DNA of 64,000 nt from Pseudolabrys sp. (GTDB lineage Bacteria > Pseudomonadota > Alphaproteobacteria > Rhizobiales > Xanthobacteraceae), in contig JAHCKG010000001.1 in the NCBI GenBank assembly GCA_026125895.1, positions 124,001-188,000 of the forward strand, in the 5' to 3' direction. Positions 57,100 to 64,000 of this stretch are shown here, piece after piece (position 1 is the first letter of the stretch; each line of letters opens with the position of its first letter). The position numbers and the translations under genes were made by a program. The notes beneath the pieces are model-generated. The model saw only the letters and a program-made list of their open reading frames with translations. It was not told the DNA's origin and searched no databases.

Positions 57100-58329
57100 A
57101 TGTTGACGCGTAGAAGCACCGTCGCAGCGGCCGTTGCCGGCATCATGGCGGCGTCGTTGTCGACGCCGGCCTGGTCACAGGCAAAGCCGATTCAGGTTGC
57201 CGTCATCGCGCCGATGACGGGTCCGTGGGCGCGGCAAGGGCAGTTGATGCTCAAGGGTGCCGAACTCGCAATCAAGGATATCAACGCCGCTGGCGGCATC
57301 AAGAAGCTCGGCGGCCGTCCGCTCGAGCTCGTCGTCTTCGACACCGGCGATTCCGCCGAGAAGGCGAAGAACGCCGCGCAGCGCATGGTCTCGCAATATC
57401 CCGATCTCGTCGCCGTGTCTGGCGCGTGGCTCTCGTCCTTCACCATGGCCGTGTCGGAAGTCACCGAGCGCGCCGAACTGCCGATGCTGACGTTCTCGAT
57501 TTCGGACGCAATCACCAGTCGCGGCTTCCATTACATCTTTCAGACGCCGCTGACGGGCGGTCAGCAGGCGGATTTGGCTGTGCCGACGCTGATCGACCTG
57601 GCGACGCAGGTTACCGGAAAGAAGCCGACGAAGGGCGGCATCATCGCCGATAACAGTGCCGGCAATGTCAGCTTTACGAAGCCGCTGCGGTCGGGGCTGT
57701 TGAAGAGCCTCGGCGTCGAACTGCTGGTCGATGAGACCTTCACCCCGCCGCTGGCCGACGCCACATCCCTCATCCAAAAGGCTCGTGCGACGAAGCCCGA
57801 CTTCGTGTTCCTGCTCGCCACTGCGGTGTCGGATGCAAAACTCCTGCTCGAGAAGGTGAACGAGTTCAATCTCGGCAAGGGCCGGATGCCGCTGATCAGT
57901 ACCGGCGCCGCCATGGGAACGCCTGAGCTGTTGCGCAATGTCGGCGCCGACCAGTTGGAAGGCCTCATGTCGATCGTCGCCAACTGGGCCGGCAAGGGTC
58001 ATGAAGCGACCGTCGAGCGCTTCAAGAAGGAGACCGGAGAACCCTGGATCACGCAGGATTCGATCACGACCTATGCCGATATCGAGCTGATCGCCTACGC
58101 GCTCGAACAGGCCGGGCAAGCGGATCGCAATGCCGTGGCCAAGGTTTTCCGTTCGATGGACACCACCGAGGGCCCGGCGAAGTACTACGCCGGCAACCGC
58201 CTGAAGTTCAACGAGAAGGGCCTCAATATCGGCGCTAAGCTCGTCATCATTCAATGGCAGGGCGGCCAGCCGAAACCCATCTATCCGCCGGACGTGGCGA
58301 TCGCCGCGCCGATCTGGCCGAAGCAATGA
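57100..58329 (+). CDS. ABC transporter substrate-binding protein (LivJ-type)
   Basis: A 409-aa periplasmic binding protein with a signal peptide (LTRRSTVAAAVAGIMAASLS, cut after AWSQA). IQVAVIAPMTGPWARQGQLM, LKGAELAIKDINAAGGIKKL and GRPLELVVFDTGDSAEKAKN are the type-I fold opening of the family. GGGGAGGTATAAG precedes the ATG. It supplies substrate to LivH-MG-F. Aromatic-acid-binding members have similar length. Confidence 0.93.
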   Translation: MLTRRSTVAAAVAGIMAASLSTPAWSQAKPIQVAVIAPMTGPWARQGQLMLKGAELAIKDINAAGGIKKLGGRPLELVVFDTGDSAEKAKNAAQRMVSQYPDLVAVSGAWLSSFTMAVSEVTERAELPMLTFSISDAITSRGFHYIFQTPLTGGQQADLAVPTLIDLATQVTGKKPTKGGIIADNSAGNVSFTKPLRSGLLKSLGVELLVDETFTPPLADATSLIQKARATKPDFVFLLATAVSDAKLLLEKVNEFNLGKGRMPLISTGAAMGTPELLRNVGADQLEGLMSIVANWAGKGHEATVERFKKETGEPWITQDSITTYADIELIAYALEQAGQADRNAVAKVFRSMDTTEGPAKYYAGNRLKFNEKGLNIGAKLVIIQWQGGQPKPIYPPDVAIAAPIWPKQ

Positions 58330-58374
58330 CAGGCGACGGAGGTGGCGTGCCGCGCCACCTCCGCTCTTTCGATC

Positions 58375-59196
58375 ATGTCCTGCATCTACTTCACTGAAAC
58401 CTATCAACGCTCCTTTGGCACCTTCCCGCTCAAGGGGAAGGAGCTGAGGCAGGCGCTCGGGCGCGCCTTCGAGGCGGGCTATCGCGCGATCGACACGGCG
58501 CAAAGCTATCTCAATGAGGATGCGGTCGGGCAAGCCATCGCTGACGCGGGACTGCGGCGCCAGGATCTGTGCATCACCACAAAAGTGCGGCCCGATAACT
58601 TCCACGAGGAATCGTTTATTCCCAGCGTCGTGCAGAGCCTGAAGAATCTCGACGTCGATTATGTCGATGTCCTTTTGCTGCATTGGCCGCCCATCGATGG
58701 CAACGTCAAGCCCTCGCTCAAGCTGCTGCAGCAGGCCAAAGATCTGGGGCTCGCGCGCCACATCGGCGTCAGTAACTACACAGCGAAGATGATGCGCGTC
58801 GCCGCGGAGATTGTTCCCGGGCCTATCGTCGTCAACCAGGTCGAATTCCACCCGCTTCTCGATCAGAACAAGCTGCTGGCGGCCGCGAGAGCTACGAACA
58901 TCGCGTTGTCCTCGTATTGCTCCATCGCGAGGGGCGAAGTCTTCAAGTACGACCTGTTTGCCGATCTGGCGCGGGACTATGGCAAAGATCCGGGGCAGAT
59001 CGTCTTGCGCTGGATTCTTCAGAAAGGTGTGCCGATCAACACGATGTCGCGGCATCCGGAGCACATCCGGCGCAATTTCGACGTCATGGATTTCACCTTG
59101 TCCAGCATCGACATGGCAAGGATCGATGCGCTCACCGCGACCAACCTCAGGCTGGTCACGAGTGAGAATACGCCATTCGCGCCGGCATGGGATTGA
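58375..59196 (+). CDS. Aldo/keto reductase
   Basis: A 273-aa AKR: AIDTAQSYLNEDAVGQAI (catalytic Asp and Tyr), TTKVRPDNF (Lys), VLLLHWPP (His) and GVSNYTAKMM (cofactor loop), then NQVEFHPLL. The N-terminus is slightly short before FGTFPLKGKELRQAL. ATG 58375 is used because the 11 codons upstream look unrelated. It reduces an aldehyde or ketone with NADPH; it follows the ABC operon by 45 bp and is probably in the same transcript. Confidence 0.91.
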   Translation: MSCIYFTETYQRSFGTFPLKGKELRQALGRAFEAGYRAIDTAQSYLNEDAVGQAIADAGLRRQDLCITTKVRPDNFHEESFIPSVVQSLKNLDVDYVDVLLLHWPPIDGNVKPSLKLLQQAKDLGLARHIGVSNYTAKMMRVAAEIVPGPIVVNQVEFHPLLDQNKLLAAARATNIALSSYCSIARGEVFKYDLFADLARDYGKDPGQIVLRWILQKGVPINTMSRHPEHIRRNFDVMDFTLSSIDMARIDALTATNLRLVTSENTPFAPAWD

Positions 59197-59263
59197 TGGG
59201 CGCGCAACGCCGTTGGCCTTATGCGAGCGGTGCCACGAAGTCACAAAAGGAAAGACTAGGCTG

Positions 59264-60163
59264 ATGTCTGACAAACAGGAATTGGGGTTCATCGGTGTCG
59301 GCCGCATGGGCATTCATATGGCCGGGCGTCTGCTCGAGGCCGGCTATGGCGTCACCGTCTATGACCTGAACGAGACCAATGTTGCTCGCCTCGTGCAACG
59401 CGGCGCCAAGCGCGCCGGCTCTCCCGCCGAAGTGGCCTCCGCCGCCGAGACGGTGCTCGCCAGCCTGCCGACCCCGGACATCGTCAAGACGGTGGCGACC
59501 AATGTGGCGACCGGCAGCAAGGTGAAGACCTTCATCGACCTCTCCACCACCGGCCCGGTCGTCGCCAAGGAGGTCGCGGCGCTCCTTGCCGCCAAGGGCA
59601 TCGCGGCCGTCGATGCGCCCGTGAGCGGCGGTCCTGGCGGCGCCGAGAAGGGCACGGTCGCCGTCATGGTCGCTTGCGAGAAAGGCCTCGCCGACAAGCT
59701 GCGGCCGATCGTCGAGGTCATCGGCAAGATGTTCTGGGTCGGTGCGCAGCCAGGCCAGGGCCAGGCGATGAAGCTCGTCAACAATATTCTCTCGGCCACC
59801 GCCGTCGCCATGACGTCGGAAGCGTTGGCGATGGGCGCCAAGGCCGGCCTCGATGCCGACACCATGATCGCCGTGATCAACTCCGGCAGCGGCCGTAATA
59901 CGGCGACCGAAGACAAGTTCCCGCGCTGCGTGCTGACCCGCCGTTTCGACTTCGGTTTCTCCGTTGGCCTGATGCACAAGGACGCCAAGCTCGCCGTGTC
60001 GTTTGCGGAATCTCTCGGCGTGCCGATGATCGTCGGCAATGCCGTCAATCAACTGCTGTCGATCACCGAGGCGAACGAAGGTTTCGACGGCGATCTGACG
60101 CGAACGGCGCAAACCGTGGAGAAATGGGCGGGCGTCGAAGTCAGGGGCAAAGCAGCCGGCTGA
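59264..60163 (+). CDS. NAD(P)-dependent oxidoreductase, 3-hydroxyisobutyrate dehydrogenase family
   Basis: A 299-aa beta-hydroxyacid dehydrogenase: LGFIGVGRMGIHMAGRLLEA Rossmann loop, FIDLSTTGP, VDAPVSGGPGGAEKGTVAVM substrate loop and catalytic Lys in GQAMKLVNN. Second member of this family in the window; the two share the same core but differ in the loops. GGAAAGACTAGGCTG precedes the ATG. Convergent with the ThDP enzyme gene. Confidence 0.93.
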   Translation: MSDKQELGFIGVGRMGIHMAGRLLEAGYGVTVYDLNETNVARLVQRGAKRAGSPAEVASAAETVLASLPTPDIVKTVATNVATGSKVKTFIDLSTTGPVVAKEVAALLAAKGIAAVDAPVSGGPGGAEKGTVAVMVACEKGLADKLRPIVEVIGKMFWVGAQPGQGQAMKLVNNILSATAVAMTSEALAMGAKAGLDADTMIAVINSGSGRNTATEDKFPRCVLTRRFDFGFSVGLMHKDAKLAVSFAESLGVPMIVGNAVNQLLSITEANEGFDGDLTRTAQTVEKWAGVEVRGKAAG

Positions 60164-60202
60164 CCCGTCCGAAAGGAACAGTGGCCTTGCCAAACGGAAC
60201 TG

Positions 60203-61807
60203 CTAGCCGCGCAATGAGATGAGCTGCTCGTGATAGGCGGCGGGGTTGACGCGGACGTCCACCAGGACCGGACCCTCGGAGGCGAAGGCGCGTTGCATGG
60301 CCGGCGCAAGATCGCCGGGATCGTCGACGCGGATGGCGAGGCAGCCGAACCCTTCGCCGATCTTGGCGAAATTCGCCGGCGAGAAATCGACGCCGGCATT
60401 CGGCATCTGGCGGCGGCGCTGGCGCGCCCCGATCAGCGTCAGCGTTTCGTCGTTGAAGACGACGACCACCAGATTGCAGCCATATTGCACGGCGGTGCCG
60501 AGTTCGCCGGAGCACATCATCAGGCCGCCGTCGCCGGTGAAGGCGATGACAGGGCGCTCCGGTTCGGCCAGCGCCGAGGCGACCGCGGCGGGCAGAGCGT
60601 AGCCCATGGTAGCGTCGCCGCGCGAGATCAAGGTCTGGCGCGGTTCGGTCGCGTTCCAGTAATGCAGCGCCGGGATCATGTGCGCGCCGGCATCGAGCGT
60701 GATGCGGGCGTTCGGCGGCGCGGCCGCGATAACGGCGTCCACCACCATGTGAGGCGAAATGGGACCGCCGTCGCCGGCCCTGGCGCGTTCGGCGATGGCG
60801 CGCTTGGCCTTGCCGAGGAAATCGGCCGGCCATTCGGAATTGAATTTCAGCTTCATCAGCGCCGCGCCGGTTTCGTCGAGCGGGCCGACGACGGTGACGT
60901 CCGGTTCGACGATGTTGCGGTCGAACGGATAGGCGGTCAGGTCGATCATCGGCGCCGAGTAACGCCACTTGTGCGGCGGGAATTCGATGGCGTCGAAGCC
61001 GAAGAAGACGATGAGGTCGGCCTGCTTCACCCAAGGCTCTTCGGCGACGCCGCCGATGTAGTAGCCGATGAGGTGGTCGTCATCGTCGGCCACGGCGCCC
61101 TTGGCCTTGTAGGTGACGATGACGGGCACGTTCCAGTGCGCGACGAGCTTGCGCAGCGTCTGGGCCGCCGCCGCGTCGCAGGCCTGAAGCCCGGCAATGA
61201 CGATGGGCCGCTTGGCCTCGGCAAGGAGTTCCTGCACCTTCGGCGGCAGCTGCGGCGCGGCCGGTCGCGGCGCCGGTGCGCTGCGCTTGTCCGATTCTGC
61301 GGTCTCTTCGCGAATGTCGGACGTGCGCAACTCCAGATAGACCGGGCCTTGCGGTGCAGCCAGCGTGACATCGACGAGCTTGTCGAGCCGGACACCGACA
61401 TCCTGGCCGCCGAGATGGTCGTGCGCCTTGACGAGCGGTCGCAGCATCGCGACCTGATCGATGCGCTGGTGGGAAACATGATCGTGGGCGCTGTCGAAGG
61501 CTTCGGCGAGCACCATCATGGGCGTGCGGTCCAGCGCTGCATGCGCGACGCCGTTCATGGCGCTGGCGATGCCTGGACCGCGGGTGGTGATGACGACGCC
61601 GGGCGTGCCGCTGAGCTCGCCGGTGGTCGCCGCCATGATGGCGGCGGCGCCTTCGGTGCGCGTCAGGATGAAGTCGATGCCGTGGTCGGCCGCGGCCTGG
61701 ATGAGATCGAGGCTGCAATCGCCGCCGGGCACGCCGAAGAAGCGTTTGACGCCGTATGCCGCCAGGCGCTCCGCCCAGAGATTGGCGACCGATCTCGTCT
61801 TGCCCAT
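60203..61807 (-). CDS. Thiamine-diphosphate-dependent enzyme (acetolactate synthase / benzoylformate decarboxylase family)
   Basis: A 534-aa ThDP enzyme: GVKRFFGVPGGDCSLDLIQA, catalytic Glu52 in LTRTEGAAAIMAA, a central FAD/nucleotide-like domain, and the ThDP motif FTGDGGLMMCSGELGTAVQY ending VVVVFND. It catalyses a 2-oxo-acid decarboxylation or carboligation. No small regulatory subunit (IlvH-like) is adjacent, so it is not a standard biosynthetic acetolactate synthase. It is transcribed alone, divergent from the beta-propeller lactonase. Confidence 0.92.
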   Translation of the reverse strand: MGKTRSVANLWAERLAAYGVKRFFGVPGGDCSLDLIQAAADHGIDFILTRTEGAAAIMAATTGELSGTPGVVITTRGPGIASAMNGVAHAALDRTPMMVLAEAFDSAHDHVSHQRIDQVAMLRPLVKAHDHLGGQDVGVRLDKLVDVTLAAPQGPVYLELRTSDIREETAESDKRSAPAPRPAAPQLPPKVQELLAEAKRPIVIAGLQACDAAAAQTLRKLVAHWNVPVIVTYKAKGAVADDDDHLIGYYIGGVAEEPWVKQADLIVFFGFDAIEFPPHKWRYSAPMIDLTAYPFDRNIVEPDVTVVGPLDETGAALMKLKFNSEWPADFLGKAKRAIAERARAGDGGPISPHMVVDAVIAAAPPNARITLDAGAHMIPALHYWNATEPRQTLISRGDATMGYALPAAVASALAEPERPVIAFTGDGGLMMCSGELGTAVQYGCNLVVVVFNDETLTLIGARQRRRQMPNAGVDFSPANFAKIGEGFGCLAIRVDDPGDLAPAMQRAFASEGPVLVDVRVNPAAYHEQLISLRG

Positions 61808-61918
61808 CGTTCCTCCACCGTCCGGCGGCCTGCGCGGGCTCCCCGGTTATTGCGTCATTGCCGAAGCGGCGACGCTAGCATGGGATGGCCGGAGCCGGGC
61901 GCGGCGGTGAAGAATTTC

Positions 61919-61934
61919 TATGCCTCCTGGCATA
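61919..61934. promoter_or_regulatory. Palindrome in ThDP-enzyme/lactonase divergent promoter
   Basis: TATGCC (61919-61924) and GGCATA (61929-61934) are exact complements around TCCT. The site is 112 bp from the ThDP-enzyme start and 86 bp from the lactonase start used here. It may be an operator; the cognate regulator is unknown and the motif differs from the two families seen elsewhere. Confidence 0.35.
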
Positions 61935-62019
61935 ACGCATGCACCATACTGAAGTGGTGCCGATGGAGGTTAGTGTCATCGGGCGGTGGCCGGACGATGG
62001 CTGCGGAATGAGAGGGGGC

Positions 62020-63201
62020 ATGCCGCATCTTGCGCTTTACCGCAGTCTCGGCTCGCGGCTGTTCCATGACGTGGTCGACGTGGACGATGCGCGGCTGCAT
62101 GCGGCGTCGTCGCTGGATCTTGGCGAGCCGATCGAGTTCGGCTGGTTTCATCCGTCGAAGCCGCTGCTTTATGTCGCCTGCGGCCACCGCGGCGCGGCGC
62201 GGCGGCATTTGCGGCATCAGCTGTGCGTGTGCCGTATCGATGGTGTAACCGGTGTCGTGAGTGCCGTGGGTGCGCCCCTCCGCCTCCCCGCCCGCCCAAT
62301 TCATTTGTCGGTCGATCGAGAAGGGCATCACCTGTTCATCGCCTATAGTGAGCCGAGCGGGTTCGCGGTCCATGCGATTGATCAGGACGGCATGGTAGGT
62401 GAGGCGCTGCCCTCCGACGGACCGCTCGATGCCGGGATATATGCGCATCACATCCAGGCCATGCCGGCTGGCGCCGTGCTCCTTGTCGCACGAGGCAACA
62501 GTGCCGCTGCCCGAAAAGCGGAAGAACCTGGCGCGCTCAAACTGTTTCACCTCAAAAGCGGAGCGATAACGGCGGGCGCGTCGGTTGCTCCGAACGGCGG
62601 CTATGGTTTTGGTCCGCGAGACGTTGTCTTCCATCCCTCGCAACCTAGGTGCTATGTCTCGCTTGAGCGGCAGAACCGCCTGCAGATGTTTCGCATGAGG
62701 AATGACGGGCTGGAGCCGACGCCGGCCTACGATGTTACAACCTTGCGCGACCCGGCAAACGCCGTCAGGCGTCAGTTGGCGGGCGCCCTGCAAATCCATC
62801 CCAACGGCCGCGTCCTCTATGTCATCAACCGCGCCGATGACCTTATCGATTGGCAGGATACGAAAGTATTTCGCGGCGGCGAGAACAGCATCGCCGTCTT
62901 CACCATCGATCCGCAGACCGGCGAGCCGCGTCTCGTGCAAAGCGAAGATGCCCGCTCGATCTACGTGCGCACCTTTGCGCTCGATCCAGGCGAACGTCTG
63001 CTGATCGCCGCCAGTTCGCGTGAGATTGCGGTGCAGGCGGGAAACGAAGCTGTCACGCGTCCGGCGGCGCTGACGCTTTTCCGAATCGGCGGCGACGGCG
63101 AACTCACCTATGTGCGCAGCTATGATGTCAAAACTCGCCGCGACGAAGTCGAGCAGCAGTGGATAGGCCTTGTCGACCCTTCGGTCTACGGCAATGGCTA
63201 G
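62020..63201 (+). CDS. Lactonase-family beta-propeller protein (6-phosphogluconolactonase-like)
   Basis: A 393-aa seven-bladed-propeller protein: MPHLALYRSLGSRLFHDVVD, PIHLSVDREGHHLFIAYSEP, GPRDVVFHPSQPRCYVSLER, ALQIHPNGRVLYVINRADDL and IAVFTIDPQTGEPRLVQSED show the repeated blade pattern of the Pgl/YbhE lactonase family. The start is uncertain: ATGs at 61939, 62008 and 62020 are in frame, and 62020 has GAGGGGG just upstream and fits family starts. Probably hydrolyses a sugar-acid or ring-cleavage lactone. Confidence 0.85.
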   Translation: MPHLALYRSLGSRLFHDVVDVDDARLHAASSLDLGEPIEFGWFHPSKPLLYVACGHRGAARRHLRHQLCVCRIDGVTGVVSAVGAPLRLPARPIHLSVDREGHHLFIAYSEPSGFAVHAIDQDGMVGEALPSDGPLDAGIYAHHIQAMPAGAVLLVARGNSAAARKAEEPGALKLFHLKSGAITAGASVAPNGGYGFGPRDVVFHPSQPRCYVSLERQNRLQMFRMRNDGLEPTPAYDVTTLRDPANAVRRQLAGALQIHPNGRVLYVINRADDLIDWQDTKVFRGGENSIAVFTIDPQTGEPRLVQSEDARSIYVRTFALDPGERLLIAASSREIAVQAGNEAVTRPAALTLFRIGGDGELTYVRSYDVKTRRDEVEQQWIGLVDPSVYGNG

Positions 63202-63215
63202 CGGTGATACGACGA

Positions 63216-63226
63216 CTAACTGCTAT
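63216..63226. promoter_or_regulatory. Degenerate ATARC-W-GYTAT site upstream of hydroxy-acid dehydrogenase
   Basis: CTAACTGCTAT differs from ATARC-W-GYTAT at the first base and is less symmetric. It lies 119 bp before the gene at 63346, the same distance range as the other copies. Confidence 0.35.
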
Positions 63227-63345
63227 AAAAAAATCGACGTGAGGATACCCGGCCGATATCCTACAATAGACAGATCGAATTCTCTGACGCATTCGCTTCC
63301 GCCTAGAATGTAGGCCGCACTTTCTGCAAAAACGGCAACCTCATA

Positions 63346-64000
63346 ATGCCCAAGGACTTCAAAGCCTATAATATCGCCGACCTGCGCGAACTGGCGCGCA
63401 AGCGGATGCCAAAAGGCTTGTTCGAATACGTCGATCGTGGCACCGAAGACGAAGTGTCGCTGCGCAATAATCGGGAGGTGTTCGAGCGGTTGCGCTTCCG
63501 CCCGCGCACCATGGTCAATGTTTCGAAGCGCACGCTCCGGACCGAGATATTTGGCAAGACTTACAATTTGCCCGTCGGCATCGCGCCAACCGGATCTGCG
63601 GGGCTGATGTGGTACGAAGGCGAGATTGAACTCGCGCGCGCCGCACGCGAGGCCGGCGTGCCGTTCACGCTGTCCACGAGCTCGCTCACCGCGATGGAGC
63701 GCGTCGCCGCCGATGCCGGTGGCGATATCTGGTTCCAACTATACTTCTGGCCTGATCGCTCGATGTCGGCGCAGCTCGTCGAGCGCGCCAAAGCTTGCGA
63801 CTTCAAGGTGCTGATGGTGACCGTCGACGGCGTATCGGCGGGCAATCGCGAATACAACATGCGAAACGGCTTCACCGCGCCGTTCTCGGTGACCCCGCGT
63901 AACTTCGTCGACATCGGCATGCATCCGCGCTGGCTGCTCAGCGTCATGGCGCGCTACATGATGACCACCGGCATGCCGATGTTCGAGAACTATCCGGCAG
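63346..64000 (+). CDS. FMN-dependent alpha-hydroxy-acid dehydrogenase/oxidase (3' end beyond window)
   Basis: The first 218 residues of an LldD/glycolate-oxidase-type flavoprotein: MPKDFKAYNIADLRELARKRMPKGLFEYVDRGTEDEVSL, then RFRPRTMVNVSKRTLRTEIF, GIAPTGSAGLMWYEGEIELA (FMN-binding PTG/A) and WFQLYFWPDRSMSAQLVERA, with VDGVSAGNREYNMRNGF. It oxidises a 2-hydroxy acid to a 2-oxo acid, which could feed the ThDP enzyme nearby. The active-site His/Arg half lies outside the window. Confidence 0.92.
   Translation, partial: MPKDFKAYNIADLRELARKRMPKGLFEYVDRGTEDEVSLRNNREVFERLRFRPRTMVNVSKRTLRTEIFGKTYNLPVGIAPTGSAGLMWYEGEIELARAAREAGVPFTLSTSSLTAMERVAADAGGDIWFQLYFWPDRSMSAQLVERAKACDFKVLMVTVDGVSAGNREYNMRNGFTAPFSVTPRNFVDIGMHPRWLLSVMARYMMTTGMPMFENYPA

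Noticed and set aside
57175-59313. A 712-codon antisense frame opposite the ABC binding protein and aldo/keto reductase genes
   Set aside because: No domain, and typical mirror composition. Both sense genes have full family signatures.
60230-62011. A long plus-strand frame opposite the ThDP enzyme
   Set aside because: The minus strand has the ThDP motif, the catalytic Glu and the correct length; the plus frame has none.
1-64000. CRISPR arrays, tRNA or rRNA genes, intact insertion sequences
   Set aside because: No regularly spaced repeats, tRNA-like clover-leaf or rRNA sequence was seen by eye. Mobile elements are present only as fragments. A tRNA scan and repeat finder would be needed to exclude weak cases.

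Overview
The window reads as chromosome of a GC-rich alphaproteobacterium of the Hyphomicrobiales (Bradyrhizobium / Rhodopseudomonas / Xanthobacteraceae type). The grounds are gene content: nos genes, FixNOQP-type cbb3 oxidase, an HWE histidine kinase, a fused LivM-LivG protein, several TRAP and tripartite tricarboxylate transporters, and heavy use of GTG and TTG starts. Organism assignment is inference; no rRNA or other phylogenetic marker is present.

Region 1 (1-10.5 kb), respiration at low oxygen and NO handling: the 3' end of a nitrous-oxide reductase cluster (nosL, nosX); an NO-response locus (nsrR with a translationally coupled PAS protein, divergent from a small membrane protein plus group-III truncated haemoglobin, with a 31-bp palindrome between them); a DUF1127 protein; a DUF488 protein; then a tightly overlapping operon ccoN-ccoO-ccoQ-ccoP-small membrane protein-DUF2189-ccoS-DUF6522-like, with a FixK/FNR-type box in front.

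Region 2 (11.5-16.2 kb): a LysR regulator divergent from an SDR-SDR-NAD(P)-binding-SRPBCC-SDR cluster.

Region 3 (16.2-24.1 kb), a decayed accessory region: remnants of an IS3 transposase, a tyrosine integrase, a serine recombinase, hsdM and possibly a DNA ligase tail; frameshifted copies of rpsU and of a small Cys-rich protein; small zinc-ribbon and hypothetical genes; a single-domain response regulator; and an HWE kinase. It ends at an abrupt junction where two unrelated truncated genes meet (about 24,078/24,080).

Region 4 (24.1-64 kb), a large catabolic block for CoA-activated organic acids. It contains three pairs of thiolase-like protein plus DUF35 OB-fold protein, two paralogous AMP-forming acyl-CoA ligases, a CaiB-type CoA-transferase, enoyl-CoA hydratases, two amidohydrolases, an SMP-30 lactonase, a beta-propeller lactonase, two 3-hydroxyisobutyrate-dehydrogenase-like enzymes, a PdxA-like dehydrogenase, a ThDP enzyme, an aldo/keto reductase and an FMN-dependent hydroxy-acid dehydrogenase cut by the window end. 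Uptake is by two TRAP systems, one TctCBA system and one branched-chain-amino-acid-type ABC system. Regulators are two FCD-GntR proteins and one LysR protein.

Two regulatory signals tie Region 4 together. FCD-GntR-type palindromes (TTG-N4-CAA core) lie at the pdxA-like/TRAP and GntR/enoyl-CoA hydratase divergent promoters. A different dyad, ATARC-W-GYTAT, recurs upstream of six catabolic or transport units, including the intergenic region of the LysR gene. The proposal that this LysR protein governs a dispersed regulon of ligase / thiolase-like / DUF35 / transporter cassettes is the most interesting hypothesis in the window.
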